NCBI RefSeq assembly: GCF_026625885.1
Contig: NZ_CP113068.1
Location: forward strand, 930,001-994,000
Source of the DNA: Roseateles sp. SL47
GTDB lineage: Bacteria > Pseudomonadota > Gammaproteobacteria > Burkholderiales > Burkholderiaceae_C
DNA length: 64,000 nucleotides
Direction of reading: 5' to 3'
Shown here: one piece after another, positions 25,504 to 34,566 of the stretch
Layout of the letters: each line of letters begins with the position of its first letter
Numbering within the stretch: position 1 is the first letter of the stretch
Program-made: the position numbers and the translations under genes
The notes under the pieces: model-generated
Seen by the model: the letters and a program-made list of their open reading frames with translations, nothing else
Told to the model about the DNA's origin: nothing
Databases searched by the model: none

Positions 25504-28314
25504 GTGAAACTCAAACCACTCGCTCGTTGCCTTGTTGTCATGGGTCTGGGGGCGCATGCCGCCGCCTGGTCGCAGGAGGCTCAAAAAATCGAGCGCGTGG
25601 AGATCACCGGCTCCAGCATCAAGCGCCTCAAGGACGAAGGCGCCCTGCCGGTGCAGGTCATCACCGACAAGGACCTGGCCCGCAAGGGCATCACCAGCGC
25701 GGAGCAGATGCTGCGCCAACTGGGCGTGAACGGTACCGGTGCGGACAGCGCCGTTTCCAACAACAATGTGTTCGGCGCCGACACCGACCGCCTGACCGGC
25801 GGCACGGCCAATGCCAACCTGCGCGGCCTCGGGCCCGGGAGCACCCTGGTGCTGCTGAACGGGCGGCGCGTCTCCACCTCCGGCATGAGCGGCGGAGCGG
25901 TGGACCTGAACGCCATCCCGATGGCGGCCATCCAGCGCGTGGAAATTCTCAAGGACGGCGCCTCGGCCATCTACGGCACGGACGCCATCGGCGGCGTCAT
26001 CAACTTCATCCTCAAGCGGGACTACCAGGGTGCCAGCGTCAGCATGGACGTGGCCTCGCCCTTCGAATCGGGCGGTGGCCAGCAGCGCAAGGCGTCCATC
26101 ACCGGCGGCTGGGGCTCACTGGAGCGGGACGGCTACAACATGATGGTCAGCCTGAGCCTGACCAACAACAGCATCCTGCGCGGTGCGGACCGCGACTGGG
26201 CCACCGGTTTCAATCCGGCGCTGGGGCTGTCGCCCAACTCCTCCAGCAGCCCGTTTGCCAACATCATCTCCGGCACCGGCACGGCCCTGGGCAGTGGCTC
26301 GGCTGTGGCCGGCAGCGGCGATGCGGTGAAGTACACCCGCATCAACCTGCTGAGCCTGCAAGGCGCCTGCGACCAGGTGACCAATGGCGTTCAGTTCCAA
26401 CCCAGCCTCTGGACCCCCGCTTCGGCCACCGCCGCCACCAAGGCTGCCAACTACGCCAGCGGCCGCTACCTCTGCAACACCGACTACGGCAGCCAGTTCA
26501 TGCTGGCCGCGCCCAAAAAGGCCGAGAACCTGGTCGCCCGCAGCACGTTCAAGATCAGCGACTCCACCGAAGCCTTCGTGGAACTCACGGCATCCCGCAA
26601 CCGGGTCAAGGCCGAGCTGACCCCGGCGCAGTTCAGCACCTCGATTGCGACGGGTACCGCCTACCCGGTCAATGGCCCGTACTACCTCAATCTGAAAGAC
26701 TACGGCGTCACCGACTTCGATCCGACCAAGCCGATTGCCTACCGCTGGCGCGCGCAGGACTTTGGCAACCGCGTCATCGAGAACGTGGATGAGAACTCCC
26801 GGCTGCTGGCCGGCATGGAAGGAGACATTGGCGCCTACAGCTACAAGCTGGGGGCCTCGATCGCCGGGGCCAAGGGGTATTCCAACCTGATCGACGGCTA
26901 TGTCTACACCGCGCCGCTGGTGGACGCGTTGCGCCAGGGCCTGATCAATCCGTGGGTGGCACCGGGCCAGAGCCAGAGCAAGGAGGCCCAGGCGCTGATC
27001 GAATCCATGAAGGCCCGCGGCCGCCTGCAAGGCGGAGAGACGACGCTGCAGCAGCTGGATGGCTCCATCAGTGGCGACCTGTTCAAATTGCCCGCCGGTA
27101 TGGTGCAGTTCGCCACCGGCGTGGACCTGCGCCGCGAGACCTACGAGTTCGCGCCCGATGCCAACGGCTTCAACTGCGTCTCCAGCCTGTCCACCGGTGC
27201 GCGGGACGTGCTGCTGTGCCCGGGCAACACGGCCGTGCCCAAGGAGTCGCGCAACATCGGGGCGGTGTATGGGGAACTGGCGGTGCCAGTCATCAAGGGG
27301 CTGGATCTGCAACTGGCCCTGCGCCACGATCAATACAGCAAGATCGGCGGTACCACCAATCCGAAGGTGGGCTTCCGCTGGCAGCCGGCGCAGATGGTGA
27401 TGTTCCGTGGCTCCTACAACACCGGCTTCAAGGCGCCCAGCTTCCAGCAGCTCAGTCCCAACGTCGCCCCGCGCGACTACACCGGCACCTGGAGCGACCC
27501 GGTGCGCTGCCCCTCGGACCCCACCCAGTGCGCCATCATCGGTCTGGACTACACCGACAGCGGCAATCCCAACCTCAAGCCGGAGAAGTCCAAGCAGGGC
27601 ACGCTGGGGCTGGTGGTGTCGCCATTCGCCGACTTCAATGCTTATGCGGACTACTGGCGTGTGGACCTGGACCAGCGCATCCGCAAGCTGACGGTGGCCG
27701 ACGTGCTGAACAACTATGACCTGTTCTCCAGCCGCATCGTGCGGGATGCCAACGGCAATGCCACGCTGGTGCAGGCGGGCTGGATCAATGCGGCCGACAG
27801 CACCACACGAGGCATCGACTGGGGCATGAGTTATCAGTTCAAGCATCCCACGGGGACGTGGCTGGCCAACATCAATGGCACCCACATGCTGCAGGCCAAG
27901 GAACGCACCTTCTACGGTCAACCGCTGGTGGACCAGGTCGGCAAATTCAACACCCGCACGCTGTACCTGCGGGACAAGTTCAATGCCGACATCACCTGGT
28001 CCCGGGATGCCTGGAGCGCCACCTTCAGCACGGTCTACAAGTCGGGCTATGCGGACCAGGACATGAGCGCCAAGGGCGTGCTGCCGGCCACGGCCAACAC
28101 CCGAGTGTCCAGCTACACCACGTTTGACCTGTTCGGCACCTACAGCGGCTTCAAGAACACCACGCTGACGGTCGGCATCCGCAACCTGTTCGATCGCGAC
28201 CCGCCATTCACCCACCACGACGTGGATGATGTGGCCGGTGCTGGCTGGGATCCCCGAGTGGCCGACCCGTTTGGCCGGACTCTCGCGGTATCGGTGAAGT
28301 ACGACTTCAAGTGA
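25504..28314 (+). CDS. Large TonB-dependent outer-membrane receptor
   Basis: This 936-residue receptor starts at GTG 25504 behind an AGGAG site. The signal peptide ends near A-A-W-S-Q, and R-V-E-I-T-G-S-S-I-K-R acts as a TonB-box-like stretch before the plug. The plug contains L-R-G-L-G-P-G-S-T-L-V-L-L-N-G-R-R and I-L-K-D-G-A-S-A-I-Y-G-T-D-A-I-G-G-V-I-N, the pattern of large polymer-fragment receptors found in Caulobacter and Xanthomonas relatives. The barrel ends in Y-D-F-K. The substrate is unknown. The flanks, dacB on one side and an LD-carboxypeptidase/dadA group on the other, suggest a cell-wall-derived ligand. Confidence 0.9.
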   Translation: MKLKPLARCLVVMGLGAHAAAWSQEAQKIERVEITGSSIKRLKDEGALPVQVITDKDLARKGITSAEQMLRQLGVNGTGADSAVSNNNVFGADTDRLTGGTANANLRGLGPGSTLVLLNGRRVSTSGMSGGAVDLNAIPMAAIQRVEILKDGASAIYGTDAIGGVINFILKRDYQGASVSMDVASPFESGGGQQRKASITGGWGSLERDGYNMMVSLSLTNNSILRGADRDWATGFNPALGLSPNSSSSPFANIISGTGTALGSGSAVAGSGDAVKYTRINLLSLQGACDQVTNGVQFQPSLWTPASATAATKAANYASGRYLCNTDYGSQFMLAAPKKAENLVARSTFKISDSTEAFVELTASRNRVKAELTPAQFSTSIATGTAYPVNGPYYLNLKDYGVTDFDPTKPIAYRWRAQDFGNRVIENVDENSRLLAGMEGDIGAYSYKLGASIAGAKGYSNLIDGYVYTAPLVDALRQGLINPWVAPGQSQSKEAQALIESMKARGRLQGGETTLQQLDGSISGDLFKLPAGMVQFATGVDLRRETYEFAPDANGFNCVSSLSTGARDVLLCPGNTAVPKESRNIGAVYGELAVPVIKGLDLQLALRHDQYSKIGGTTNPKVGFRWQPAQMVMFRGSYNTGFKAPSFQQLSPNVAPRDYTGTWSDPVRCPSDPTQCAIIGLDYTDSGNPNLKPEKSKQGTLGLVVSPFADFNAYADYWRVDLDQRIRKLTVADVLNNYDLFSSRIVRDANGNATLVQAGWINAADSTTRGIDWGMSYQFKHPTGTWLANINGTHMLQAKERTFYGQPLVDQVGKFNTRTLYLRDKFNADITWSRDAWSATFSTVYKSGYADQDMSAKGVLPATANTRVSSYTTFDLFGTYSGFKNTTLTVGIRNLFDRDPPFTHHDVDDVAGAGWDPRVADPFGRTLAVSVKYDFK

Positions 28315-28634
28315 ATGGAGGGATATGGGGATGAAGCGGCTGTCGCTCATCCGCATGGGCGACGTGTTGTTCATCGCGGCGCTCACCAGTGGCCAGTGAC
28401 CTCCAACAGTGGCATGGATCGCTCAAAGTGTCTCGGCTGGTGCCACCCAACCTGCAGCTATCGCTTCGCAAGCCCATCGCAATATTGGGCCAAACGTACT
28501 CGGGCATCCTGCTGTGCTGCTCCGATGCAACTGCTCTACAAAGCCTCATCCCTGCGGCTCTTCATCCTTCTTCGCCGGATGCACCCAGAGCGAGACACTG
28601 AACATCCGTCATGCCGCACGGTCCAGGTGATGGT
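28315..28634. other. 320-base convergent intergenic stretch
   Basis: The stretch lies between the end of the TonB receptor and the end of the minus-strand LD-carboxypeptidase. It is lower in GC than the flanks. No gene, tRNA or clear hairpin terminator was recognised. Short open frames on both strands lack protein-like composition. Confidence 0.5.
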
Positions 28635-29552
28635 TCAGTCCCTGTCCATCACACGAAGCGTGCGGGCTGCTGCATCCAGCGCCACCCAGGCCCCCAGCGG
28701 CAAGGGTAGATTCGGCGTGGCGTGCCCGGCCGGCCAGCCGGCAAGCACTGGGCAGCCGAGGGGGTGAAAGTAGTCGGCCAGCACCTCATCAGGCGCCTCG
28801 GCCTCACTGAAACTGCCCAGCACCACACCCGCCAGATCGGACAGATGCCCACCCAGGCGCAACTGGCACAGCAGGCGGTCGATCTTGTAGGGGTCTTCGC
28901 CCACGTCTTCCAGGAAGAGCACCGCGCCATGAAGGTCCGGCATGAAGGGGGTGCCCATCAACGCCACCAGCACGGCCAGATTGCCACCGGAGAGGCGGCC
29001 CTGTCCCACCGGGCCAACGCGGTTGAGCGGATGGGGCACGGGAGCAGGGCTCAGTACATCACCCACCCGCAGCCCCTGGCGCAGCCCATTGGACAGCGCC
29101 ACGGCATCCGCCCAGCCTTCTTCACCGCGGTGCCAGTCCGAGGCGGGCATCGGCGCATGCCAGCCCACCTGCCCCCAGGTCTGCCGCAGCGCATGCAGGG
29201 CCGTCAGGTCGCTGTAGCCGATCAAGGGCTTGGGATGGGCCTGCAGCAACGCGGGGTCCAACCGATCCAGCAGACGCATGCAACCGTATCCGCCACGAAG
29301 GCCGATCACGGCATGCACCTCCGGGTCGGTGAACGCGTCCTGCAGATCCTGCCGCCGTTGTGCATCAGAGGCGGCCAGATGGTCCAACCGGGCCGGCCCA
29401 TGGCAGCCCGGGAAGATCTTGGCCCGCCAGCCCAGGCGCTCCATCATCGGGACCACCTGCGCCAGCGTACCGGGCCGGGGAGGACCGGCGGGAGCGATCA
29501 CACCCAGGCAGGCCCCCGGGTCCAGCGGCGGCACGATCCAGCCGCCGCTCAT
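28635..29552 (-). CDS. ldcA: LD-carboxypeptidase LdcA, cytoplasmic (S66)
   Basis: This 305-residue S66-family peptidase removes the terminal D-alanine from the tetrapeptide during murein recycling. L-I-G-Y-S-D-L-T carries the nucleophilic Ser, A-V-L-F-L-E-D-V-G-E the Glu and G-H-A-T-P-N the His. No signal peptide precedes the domain, so it should act in the cytoplasm. The start is placed at ATG 29552, which has a GGAGA site at the right spacing; the ATG at 29570 directly abuts the dadA stop and adds six basic residues. It follows dadA, so the D-alanine it releases can be oxidised at once. Confidence 0.9.
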   Translation of the reverse strand: MSGGWIVPPLDPGACLGVIAPAGPPRPGTLAQVVPMMERLGWRAKIFPGCHGPARLDHLAASDAQRRQDLQDAFTDPEVHAVIGLRGGYGCMRLLDRLDPALLQAHPKPLIGYSDLTALHALRQTWGQVGWHAPMPASDWHRGEEGWADAVALSNGLRQGLRVGDVLSPAPVPHPLNRVGPVGQGRLSGGNLAVLVALMGTPFMPDLHGAVLFLEDVGEDPYKIDRLLCQLRLGGHLSDLAGVVLGSFSEAEAPDEVLADYFHPLGCPVLAGWPAGHATPNLPLPLGAWVALDAAARTLRVMDRD

Positions 29553-29570
29553 GAACCGTCTCCGTGACAT

Positions 29571-30821
29571 TCAGGCCGTCCGCAAGCCGAGTCCGTCCAG
29601 GTCCAGCGGGCTGGGACGGCCCGAGACCAGGTCCGCCACGATGCGGGCGGAGCCGAAGGAGAAAGTGAAACCGAGCGCGCCATGACCCACATTGAGCCAC
29701 AAGCCCGCCAGCGGCGTCGGCCCCAGCATGGGGGCCCCGCTGGGGGTGGCGGGCCGAAGACCGGCCCACGGCACCGCCAGGGCATAGTCCGCCGCCTTCG
29801 GAAAACTGGCCCGCACCGTGCGGTGCAAGGCAGCCAAGCGGTCCGGGTCCACACGGGCATCCTCGCCCACCAGGTCCACCATGGCCGCCACCCGCAGTTG
29901 CTGGCCGATGCGGGCATACAGCGTCTTGCGTTCGAAATCGGTGACGCTGACCGTGGGCGGGCGGTGGTGGCCGGCAATCGGTGCGGACAGGCTGTAGCCC
30001 TTGAGCGGATACAACGGCAGACGCAGGCCCAGCGGAGCCGCCAGCGCAGCGCTCTGCAAGCCGGCCGCCAGTACGAAGTCATCCGCACCCAGTTCGCCCA
30101 CGGTGCTGCGCAACGCCACCACACGGCCCCGCTCCGTCAAGAAACCGAGCGCCTGCGCCTGCACCACGCCCTGGAAATTCGGATGTCGCTCCAGCCGTCG
30201 GCCCAGTTGCAGGCACAAGGCATGGCAATCGGCCACCGCTTCGCCCGCAGTGAAGATGCCGCCGGCCACCCAGGGCTGGTCGCAATCGCCCAGAGACGGC
30301 TCCAGGGCCAGGCATTCCTCCCGGGACAGCGCCCGCTCCGGCCCCTTGGGATCGGCGGCCGCGGCAGCGCGCAAGAAACTGGCCGGCTTGCGATAGACCA
30401 CCAGCTTGCCGGGGGTGCGCAGCTCGATGGCATTCAAAGCCGCCTCGCGCTGCAGCTCCATGAAGCTCTGCTGGCTGAACGCGCCCAGGGCGAGCAGGCG
30501 CTCGGTGGTGCGGCGGTTGATGTCCGCGCGGCAGCGCGCGAGAAAGGCCGCCAGCCAGCGCCACTGCGCCAGGCTGCCATCGGGCCGGAAACGCAGGGGG
30601 CCGTCCGGGTCCAGCAGCCAGCCCAATGCCTTGAGCGGCACACCGGCATCAGCCAGCGGCGACACATAGCGGTAGCTGAGCTGGCCGCCGTTGGCCCGGC
30701 TGGCCCCTTCGGCAAGCCCGGCCGCGCGCTCCACCAGGGTCACCCGGTGGCCCGCCTGCACCAGCGCCCACGCCGTGGTCACCCCCACGACCCCACCACC
30801 GATCACAACGACTTGTTTCAT
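29571..30821 (-). CDS. dadA: D-amino acid dehydrogenase DadA
   Basis: This FAD enzyme of 416 residues oxidises D-alanine and other D-amino acids to 2-oxo acids and ammonia and passes electrons to the respiratory chain at the inner membrane. The N-terminal dinucleotide-binding motif V-V-V-I-G-G-G-V-V-G-V-T-T-A-W follows the start directly. G-Q-L-S-Y-R-Y and the C-terminal N-V-G-H-G-A-L-G-F-T segment are family hallmarks. The long upstream extension of the frame is not protein-like, so ATG 30821 is used. It sits between tyrB and ldcA in one minus-strand group. Confidence 0.93.
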   Translation of the reverse strand: MKQVVVIGGGVVGVTTAWALVQAGHRVTLVERAAGLAEGASRANGGQLSYRYVSPLADAGVPLKALGWLLDPDGPLRFRPDGSLAQWRWLAAFLARCRADINRRTTERLLALGAFSQQSFMELQREAALNAIELRTPGKLVVYRKPASFLRAAAAADPKGPERALSREECLALEPSLGDCDQPWVAGGIFTAGEAVADCHALCLQLGRRLERHPNFQGVVQAQALGFLTERGRVVALRSTVGELGADDFVLAAGLQSAALAAPLGLRLPLYPLKGYSLSAPIAGHHRPPTVSVTDFERKTLYARIGQQLRVAAMVDLVGEDARVDPDRLAALHRTVRASFPKAADYALAVPWAGLRPATPSGAPMLGPTPLAGLWLNVGHGALGFTFSFGSARIVADLVSGRPSPLDLDGLGLRTA

Positions 30822-30929
30822 CCCCTGCGGACATGTCTGGACTGCCTGGCAGGGTAAGGAGTTGTGGGAGCGCCGACCAATGAAAGCCGAGGCGCTACCC
30901 ATAACTGAGGCCTATGCGGCCTGTCCGGT

Positions 30930-32120
30930 TCAGATCACCGCGCTGATGGCATGAGCCGTGGCCTCGACATTGCGGGTGTTCAGGCCCGCCACGCACATGC
31001 GGCCGGAGCGCAGGATGTACACGCCGAATTCCTCCCGGAGACGGTCCACCTGCGCCGGACTCAGGCCGGTGTAGCTGAACATGCCGCGCTGGGTGAGGAA
31101 GTAGTCGAAATTGCGGCCCCGCACCTTGGCCGACAACACGTCGAACAGGGCATTGCGCATGGCCAGAATGCGCTCGCGCATTTCTTCGACCTCGCCCTCC
31201 CACAGGCTGCGCAGTTGCGGGTCCGACAGCACCTTGGCCACCACCTGGCCGCCATGCTGCGGCGGGTTGGAGTAGTTGCGGCGGATGGTGAACTTGAGCT
31301 GGCCCAACACATTGACCGCCTGGGCGGCGTCCGGGCAGACGACCGACAGCGCACCGCAGCGCTCGCCGTACAGGCTCATGTTCTTGGAGAAGCTGTTGGC
31401 CACCAGGAAGCTCAGGCCGGCTTCGGCCAGCGCCCGGACGGCGAAGGTATCCGCTTCCAGGCCATCGCCATAACCCTGATAGGCCAGGTCCAGGAAGGCG
31501 ATCAGCTCGCGTTCCTGGAGCACCGGAATCAGCGCGTCCCACTGCAGTTGCGTCAGGTCCACGCCGGTGGGGTTGTGGCAGCAGGCATGCAGCAGCACGA
31601 TGCTGCGGGCCGGGGCCTCGGACAGCGCCTGCAGCATGTCGTCAAAACGCAGGCCGCCGGTCTCGGGGTCGTAGTAGGGATAGGTGCGGCATTCAATGCC
31701 GGAGCCTTCGAACACGGCGCGGTGGTTGTCCCAGGTGGGATCGGACAGATAGATGGCGCTGTCGGGGAAGTAGCGCTTGAGGAAGTCCGCGCCCACCTTC
31801 AGGCCGCCGGACGAGCCCACGCCCTGGATGGTGGCCACCCGCTGCTCGCGCAACACGGCGCTATCGGCACCGAACAGCAGCTTGCCGACCTCGGTGCGGA
31901 AGTTCGCCGCGCCTTCCATCGGCAGATAAGGCCGTGCCCCGGCCTGCTCCACCACCGCCAGCTCGGCGCGGCGCACCGAATCCAGCATCGGGATGCGACC
32001 GTCGTCATCGAAATAGATGCCGATCGACAGGTTGATCTTGGCCGTGCGGGGATCCTTCTGGAAGGCCTCGTTGAGGCTGAGGATGGGATCGCCGGGATAG
32101 GCGTCGACGTGCTGGAACAT
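30930..32120 (-). CDS. tyrB: Aromatic/aspartate aminotransferase, TyrB type
   Basis: This class I pyridoxal-phosphate aminotransferase of 396 residues moves amino groups between aromatic or acidic amino acids and 2-oxoglutarate in the cytoplasm. [12 protein letters not shown] binds the cofactor and [13 protein letters not shown] carries the Schiff-base lysine. The start at ATG 32120 has a GGAG site seven bases upstream and gives [14 protein letters not shown], as in TyrB/AspC; a GTG at 32132 is possible but overlaps that site. It heads the dadA-ldcA group with a 108-base gap. Confidence 0.93.
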   Translation of the reverse strand: MFQHVDAYPGDPILSLNEAFQKDPRTAKINLSIGIYFDDDGRIPMLDSVRRAELAVVEQAGARPYLPMEGAANFRTEVGKLLFGADSAVLREQRVATIQGVGSSGGLKVGADFLKRYFPDSAIYLSDPTWDNHRAVFEGSGIECRTYPYYDPETGGLRFDDMLQALSEAPARSIVLLHACCHNPTGVDLTQLQWDALIPVLQERELIAFLDLAYQGYGDGLEADTFAVRALAEAGLSFLVANSFSKNMSLYGERCGALSVVCPDAAQAVNVLGQLKFTIRRNYSNPPQHGGQVVAKVLSDPQLRSLWEGEVEEMRERILAMRNALFDVLSAKVRGRNFDYFLTQRGMFSYTGLSPAQVDRLREEFGVYILRSGRMCVAGLNTRNVEATAHAISAVI

Positions 32121-32393
32121 GCTGGTCTCCACAGAGCGGACTAAAAGCGTCCTCCATTATCCCCAGGTCCGGCCTGGGTCCGATCTGCATCGACAATGCG
32201 CGCCATCGGCGCTGCCGGACTCGCTCCCTGGCTCACTCCCTGAAACGCCCCCTGACTCGCTCCACGAGGCCTTCACTGAAGCGCTCTCAGAAGCACGCAC
32301 GGAGGCGTTTCGCGTCCACCGATGGCGGCCTCACAGCCCCACGGCGGTACAACAAGGAGCACCCGTCCGCAGCGCCTCATTTCGAGGAGACCC

Positions 32394-32801
32394 ATGATTG
32401 ATCAGAACGCATTGAATGAGCGCGGTGCCGCCTGCCTGCCCGGCCACCTCGGCATCGAGATTCTTGATGTCCGCCCCGGCGAAGTCAGCGCCCGCTTGCC
32501 GGTCCGCGAGGCCGTGATGGCCCCCAACGGCTACCTGCATGCCGGCAGCGTCGTGACACTGGCCGACACCTGCTGTGGCTATGGCTGCGTGGCCAGCCTG
32601 CCCGAAGGCGCGCAGAGTTTCACCACGGTGGAGCTGAAGTCCAACCACCTGGGCACCGCGCGTGAAGGCGTGATCGAATGCCGCGCCACCGCCGTTCACA
32701 TGGGTCGCACCACGCAGGTGTGGGACGCCGTGGTGACGCACAACGGCAAGACCATTGCGCTGTTCCGCTGCACCCAGATGCTGCTGTATCCCAAGGGTTG
32801 A
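32394..32801 (+). CDS. PaaI-type hotdog-fold thioesterase
   Basis: This 135-residue hotdog-fold protein of the PaaI/YbdB-like acyl-CoA thioesterase group has the conserved N-G-Y-L-H-A-G-S-V-V-T-L-A-D motif at about residues 44-57. Members hydrolyse CoA thioesters of aromatic or polyketide-like acids. The ATG at 32394 follows a GAGGAGA ribosome-binding site. It is a single gene, divergent from tyrB across 273 bases that contain short CTCGCTCC-type direct repeats. The substrate cannot be named from the sequence. Confidence 0.88.
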   Translation: MIDQNALNERGAACLPGHLGIEILDVRPGEVSARLPVREAVMAPNGYLHAGSVVTLADTCCGYGCVASLPEGAQSFTTVELKSNHLGTAREGVIECRATAVHMGRTTQVWDAVVTHNGKTIALFRCTQMLLYPKG

Positions 32802-32923
32802 GGGCACGCAGCCTGACGCCCCCTCCCCCGACCATGGCGGGGCCACGGCACGATAGGGACCCAACGGAGCCAAGCGCGGTGCTGAACTGGGCCCGAACGG
32901 GGCCTAGAGGCGTCGCGTAGGGC

Positions 32924-34279
32924 TCAGGGTGGATTGCCCAGGCTCATCAAGGCGCGGGTGACCAGCACCATCTTCGGAGCGATGCTGTCCAACTGCACGA
33001 ACTCGGCCTGATTGCTGTGGGCGCCGAATCCGCGCACGCCCAGGCCTTCCACCACAGGTGCGCGGGTGGCCGCTGCGGCAAACGCTGCATCGGTGCCCCC
33101 GCCGGTGGGCACATCCCGCACCACCAGCGGCAGGCCTTGCTGCTCTGCCAGTGACTTGAGCGTGTCGCCCAGCCCCCGCGACGCCGGCGTGGCATGCATC
33201 GGCGGGCGACGCCGTTCAAAACTCAGCGACACCTCGGACTCCGGCAACAGCTTGTTCTGGATGCGCTTGCGCAGTTCGGCTTCGATCAGGTCAAAGTCCT
33301 CCACGCGCTCCACCCGCACGTCGGCGGCGGCTTCGGCACTGGGCGGAATCATGTTGCGCACCACGCCGGATTTGGACACCGTCCAATGCACCTGACGGCC
33401 GACCTTGGGGTCGGACAAGTCACGCGCCTGCAGCACCTGGTGAGACAACTCATACAGGGCATTGACCCCTCGCTCCGGCGCAGCCCCCGCATGGGACGCT
33501 CGCCCCTTGACCGACACCGTGGCAGCGCCGATGCCGCTGGTGGCCAGCCGCAGGGTATCGGGGCCGTCGGGTCCGCCGCCGCCCTCGAAGGACAAGACGG
33601 CGTCATGCTCGCTGCCCAACCGGGTGATGCGATGGCGGGAGGCCGGTGAGCTGATCTCTTCGTCACCGTTGATCAACACGGTGATCTCGCCGCAATCTTT
33701 CCAGCCGACCGCCTTCAGCATGGCCAGCACATGCAGGATGGTGGCCACGCCCTGCTTGTCGTCCGCAATCCCCAGGCCGTAGGCCCGCTGGCCTTCGATG
33801 CGGAACGGCTGCTGGGCCAGCATGCCGCGCGGGTAGACGGTGTCCATGTGGGCAATCAGCAGCACCTTGCTTCGGCCCCCGCCGCCCTTGAAACGAGCCT
33901 GCACCATGGGGCCGACCTTCTCGGGCGTGTCGAACATGCGGTAGACGTCCGTGCCGGGCTCCAGGACGCTGACCTCACCGCCCAGGTCCTTCAGTCGTTG
34001 CGCCACCACAGCGGCAATGCGGTCCAGGCCCTCCCGGTCGGAGCTGCCGGATTCGATTTCCACCAGTTGCTGCAGCGTCTTGAGCAGCGCCGGCTGCTCG
34101 CGAGCGGCCAGGGCCTGCAGTTCCGCCAGAGCGACGGCGGGGGGCCGGGTCTGGGCGGACACACCGGTGGCGGCGACGGCCAGGAGCAGGCCGGAAACAA
34201 GGGCCGACATCCGGCGGGTGAACTGCGGACGGCGTGCGTGGGCCGGGTGGGAGGAAGGGAAGCGCGCGGATTGACTCAT
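32924..34279 (-). CDS. Exported M20 metallopeptidase, carboxypeptidase G2 type
   Basis: This 451-residue M20-family zinc peptidase has a Sec signal ending near G-V-S-A-Q. L-I-A-H-M-D-T-V-Y-P-R-G supplies a zinc His and catalytic Asp, G-I-A-D-D-K-Q-G the bridging Asp, and I-N-G-D-E-E-I the catalytic Glu and ligand. G-G-G-T-D-A and a late G-A-H-S-N complete the site. Relatives of this type (glutamate carboxypeptidase G2) release C-terminal Glu. In this neighbourhood it may trim peptides in the periplasm, for example glutamate-containing cell-wall peptides, but general peptide use is equally likely. Confidence 0.88.
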   Translation of the reverse strand: MSQSARFPSSHPAHARRPQFTRRMSALVSGLLLAVAATGVSAQTRPPAVALAELQALAAREQPALLKTLQQLVEIESGSSDREGLDRIAAVVAQRLKDLGGEVSVLEPGTDVYRMFDTPEKVGPMVQARFKGGGGRSKVLLIAHMDTVYPRGMLAQQPFRIEGQRAYGLGIADDKQGVATILHVLAMLKAVGWKDCGEITVLINGDEEISSPASRHRITRLGSEHDAVLSFEGGGGPDGPDTLRLATSGIGAATVSVKGRASHAGAAPERGVNALYELSHQVLQARDLSDPKVGRQVHWTVSKSGVVRNMIPPSAEAAADVRVERVEDFDLIEAELRKRIQNKLLPESEVSLSFERRRPPMHATPASRGLGDTLKSLAEQQGLPLVVRDVPTGGGTDAAFAAAATRAPVVEGLGVRGFGAHSNQAEFVQLDSIAPKMVLVTRALMSLGNPP

Positions 34280-34566
34280 CAACAGGCACCTGGCAGTCAG
34301 AGGATGGAGCGATGCTAGGTGAGCCTGCACTGCGGTGGCGTCAAGACACGGTCAGCGTGTGCGAAGACGGCAGCAGCGCTTTCCCGTAGCCACCGGTGGA
34401 AAGGTCGCTGATCGAGGGGACAGGCCGAGGGCCCCGGTCTGCACTTCAAACCTCCGGTTGAAAGTGTGTTGTCGACAAAAGGCTGTCGCACGCCGCGTCC
34501 ACTGCATAGCATCGCAGCTCCTGCACTTTGGTCGTCCGGCGCTCCGGCTGCCGGCTGGCGATCCCC

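Noticed and set aside
26116..28386. 756-codon minus-strand frame
   Set aside because: It is the shadow of the TonB receptor gene on the other strand; its translation is rich in His/Gln/Gly/Val with no domain, whereas the plus strand shows clear receptor motifs.
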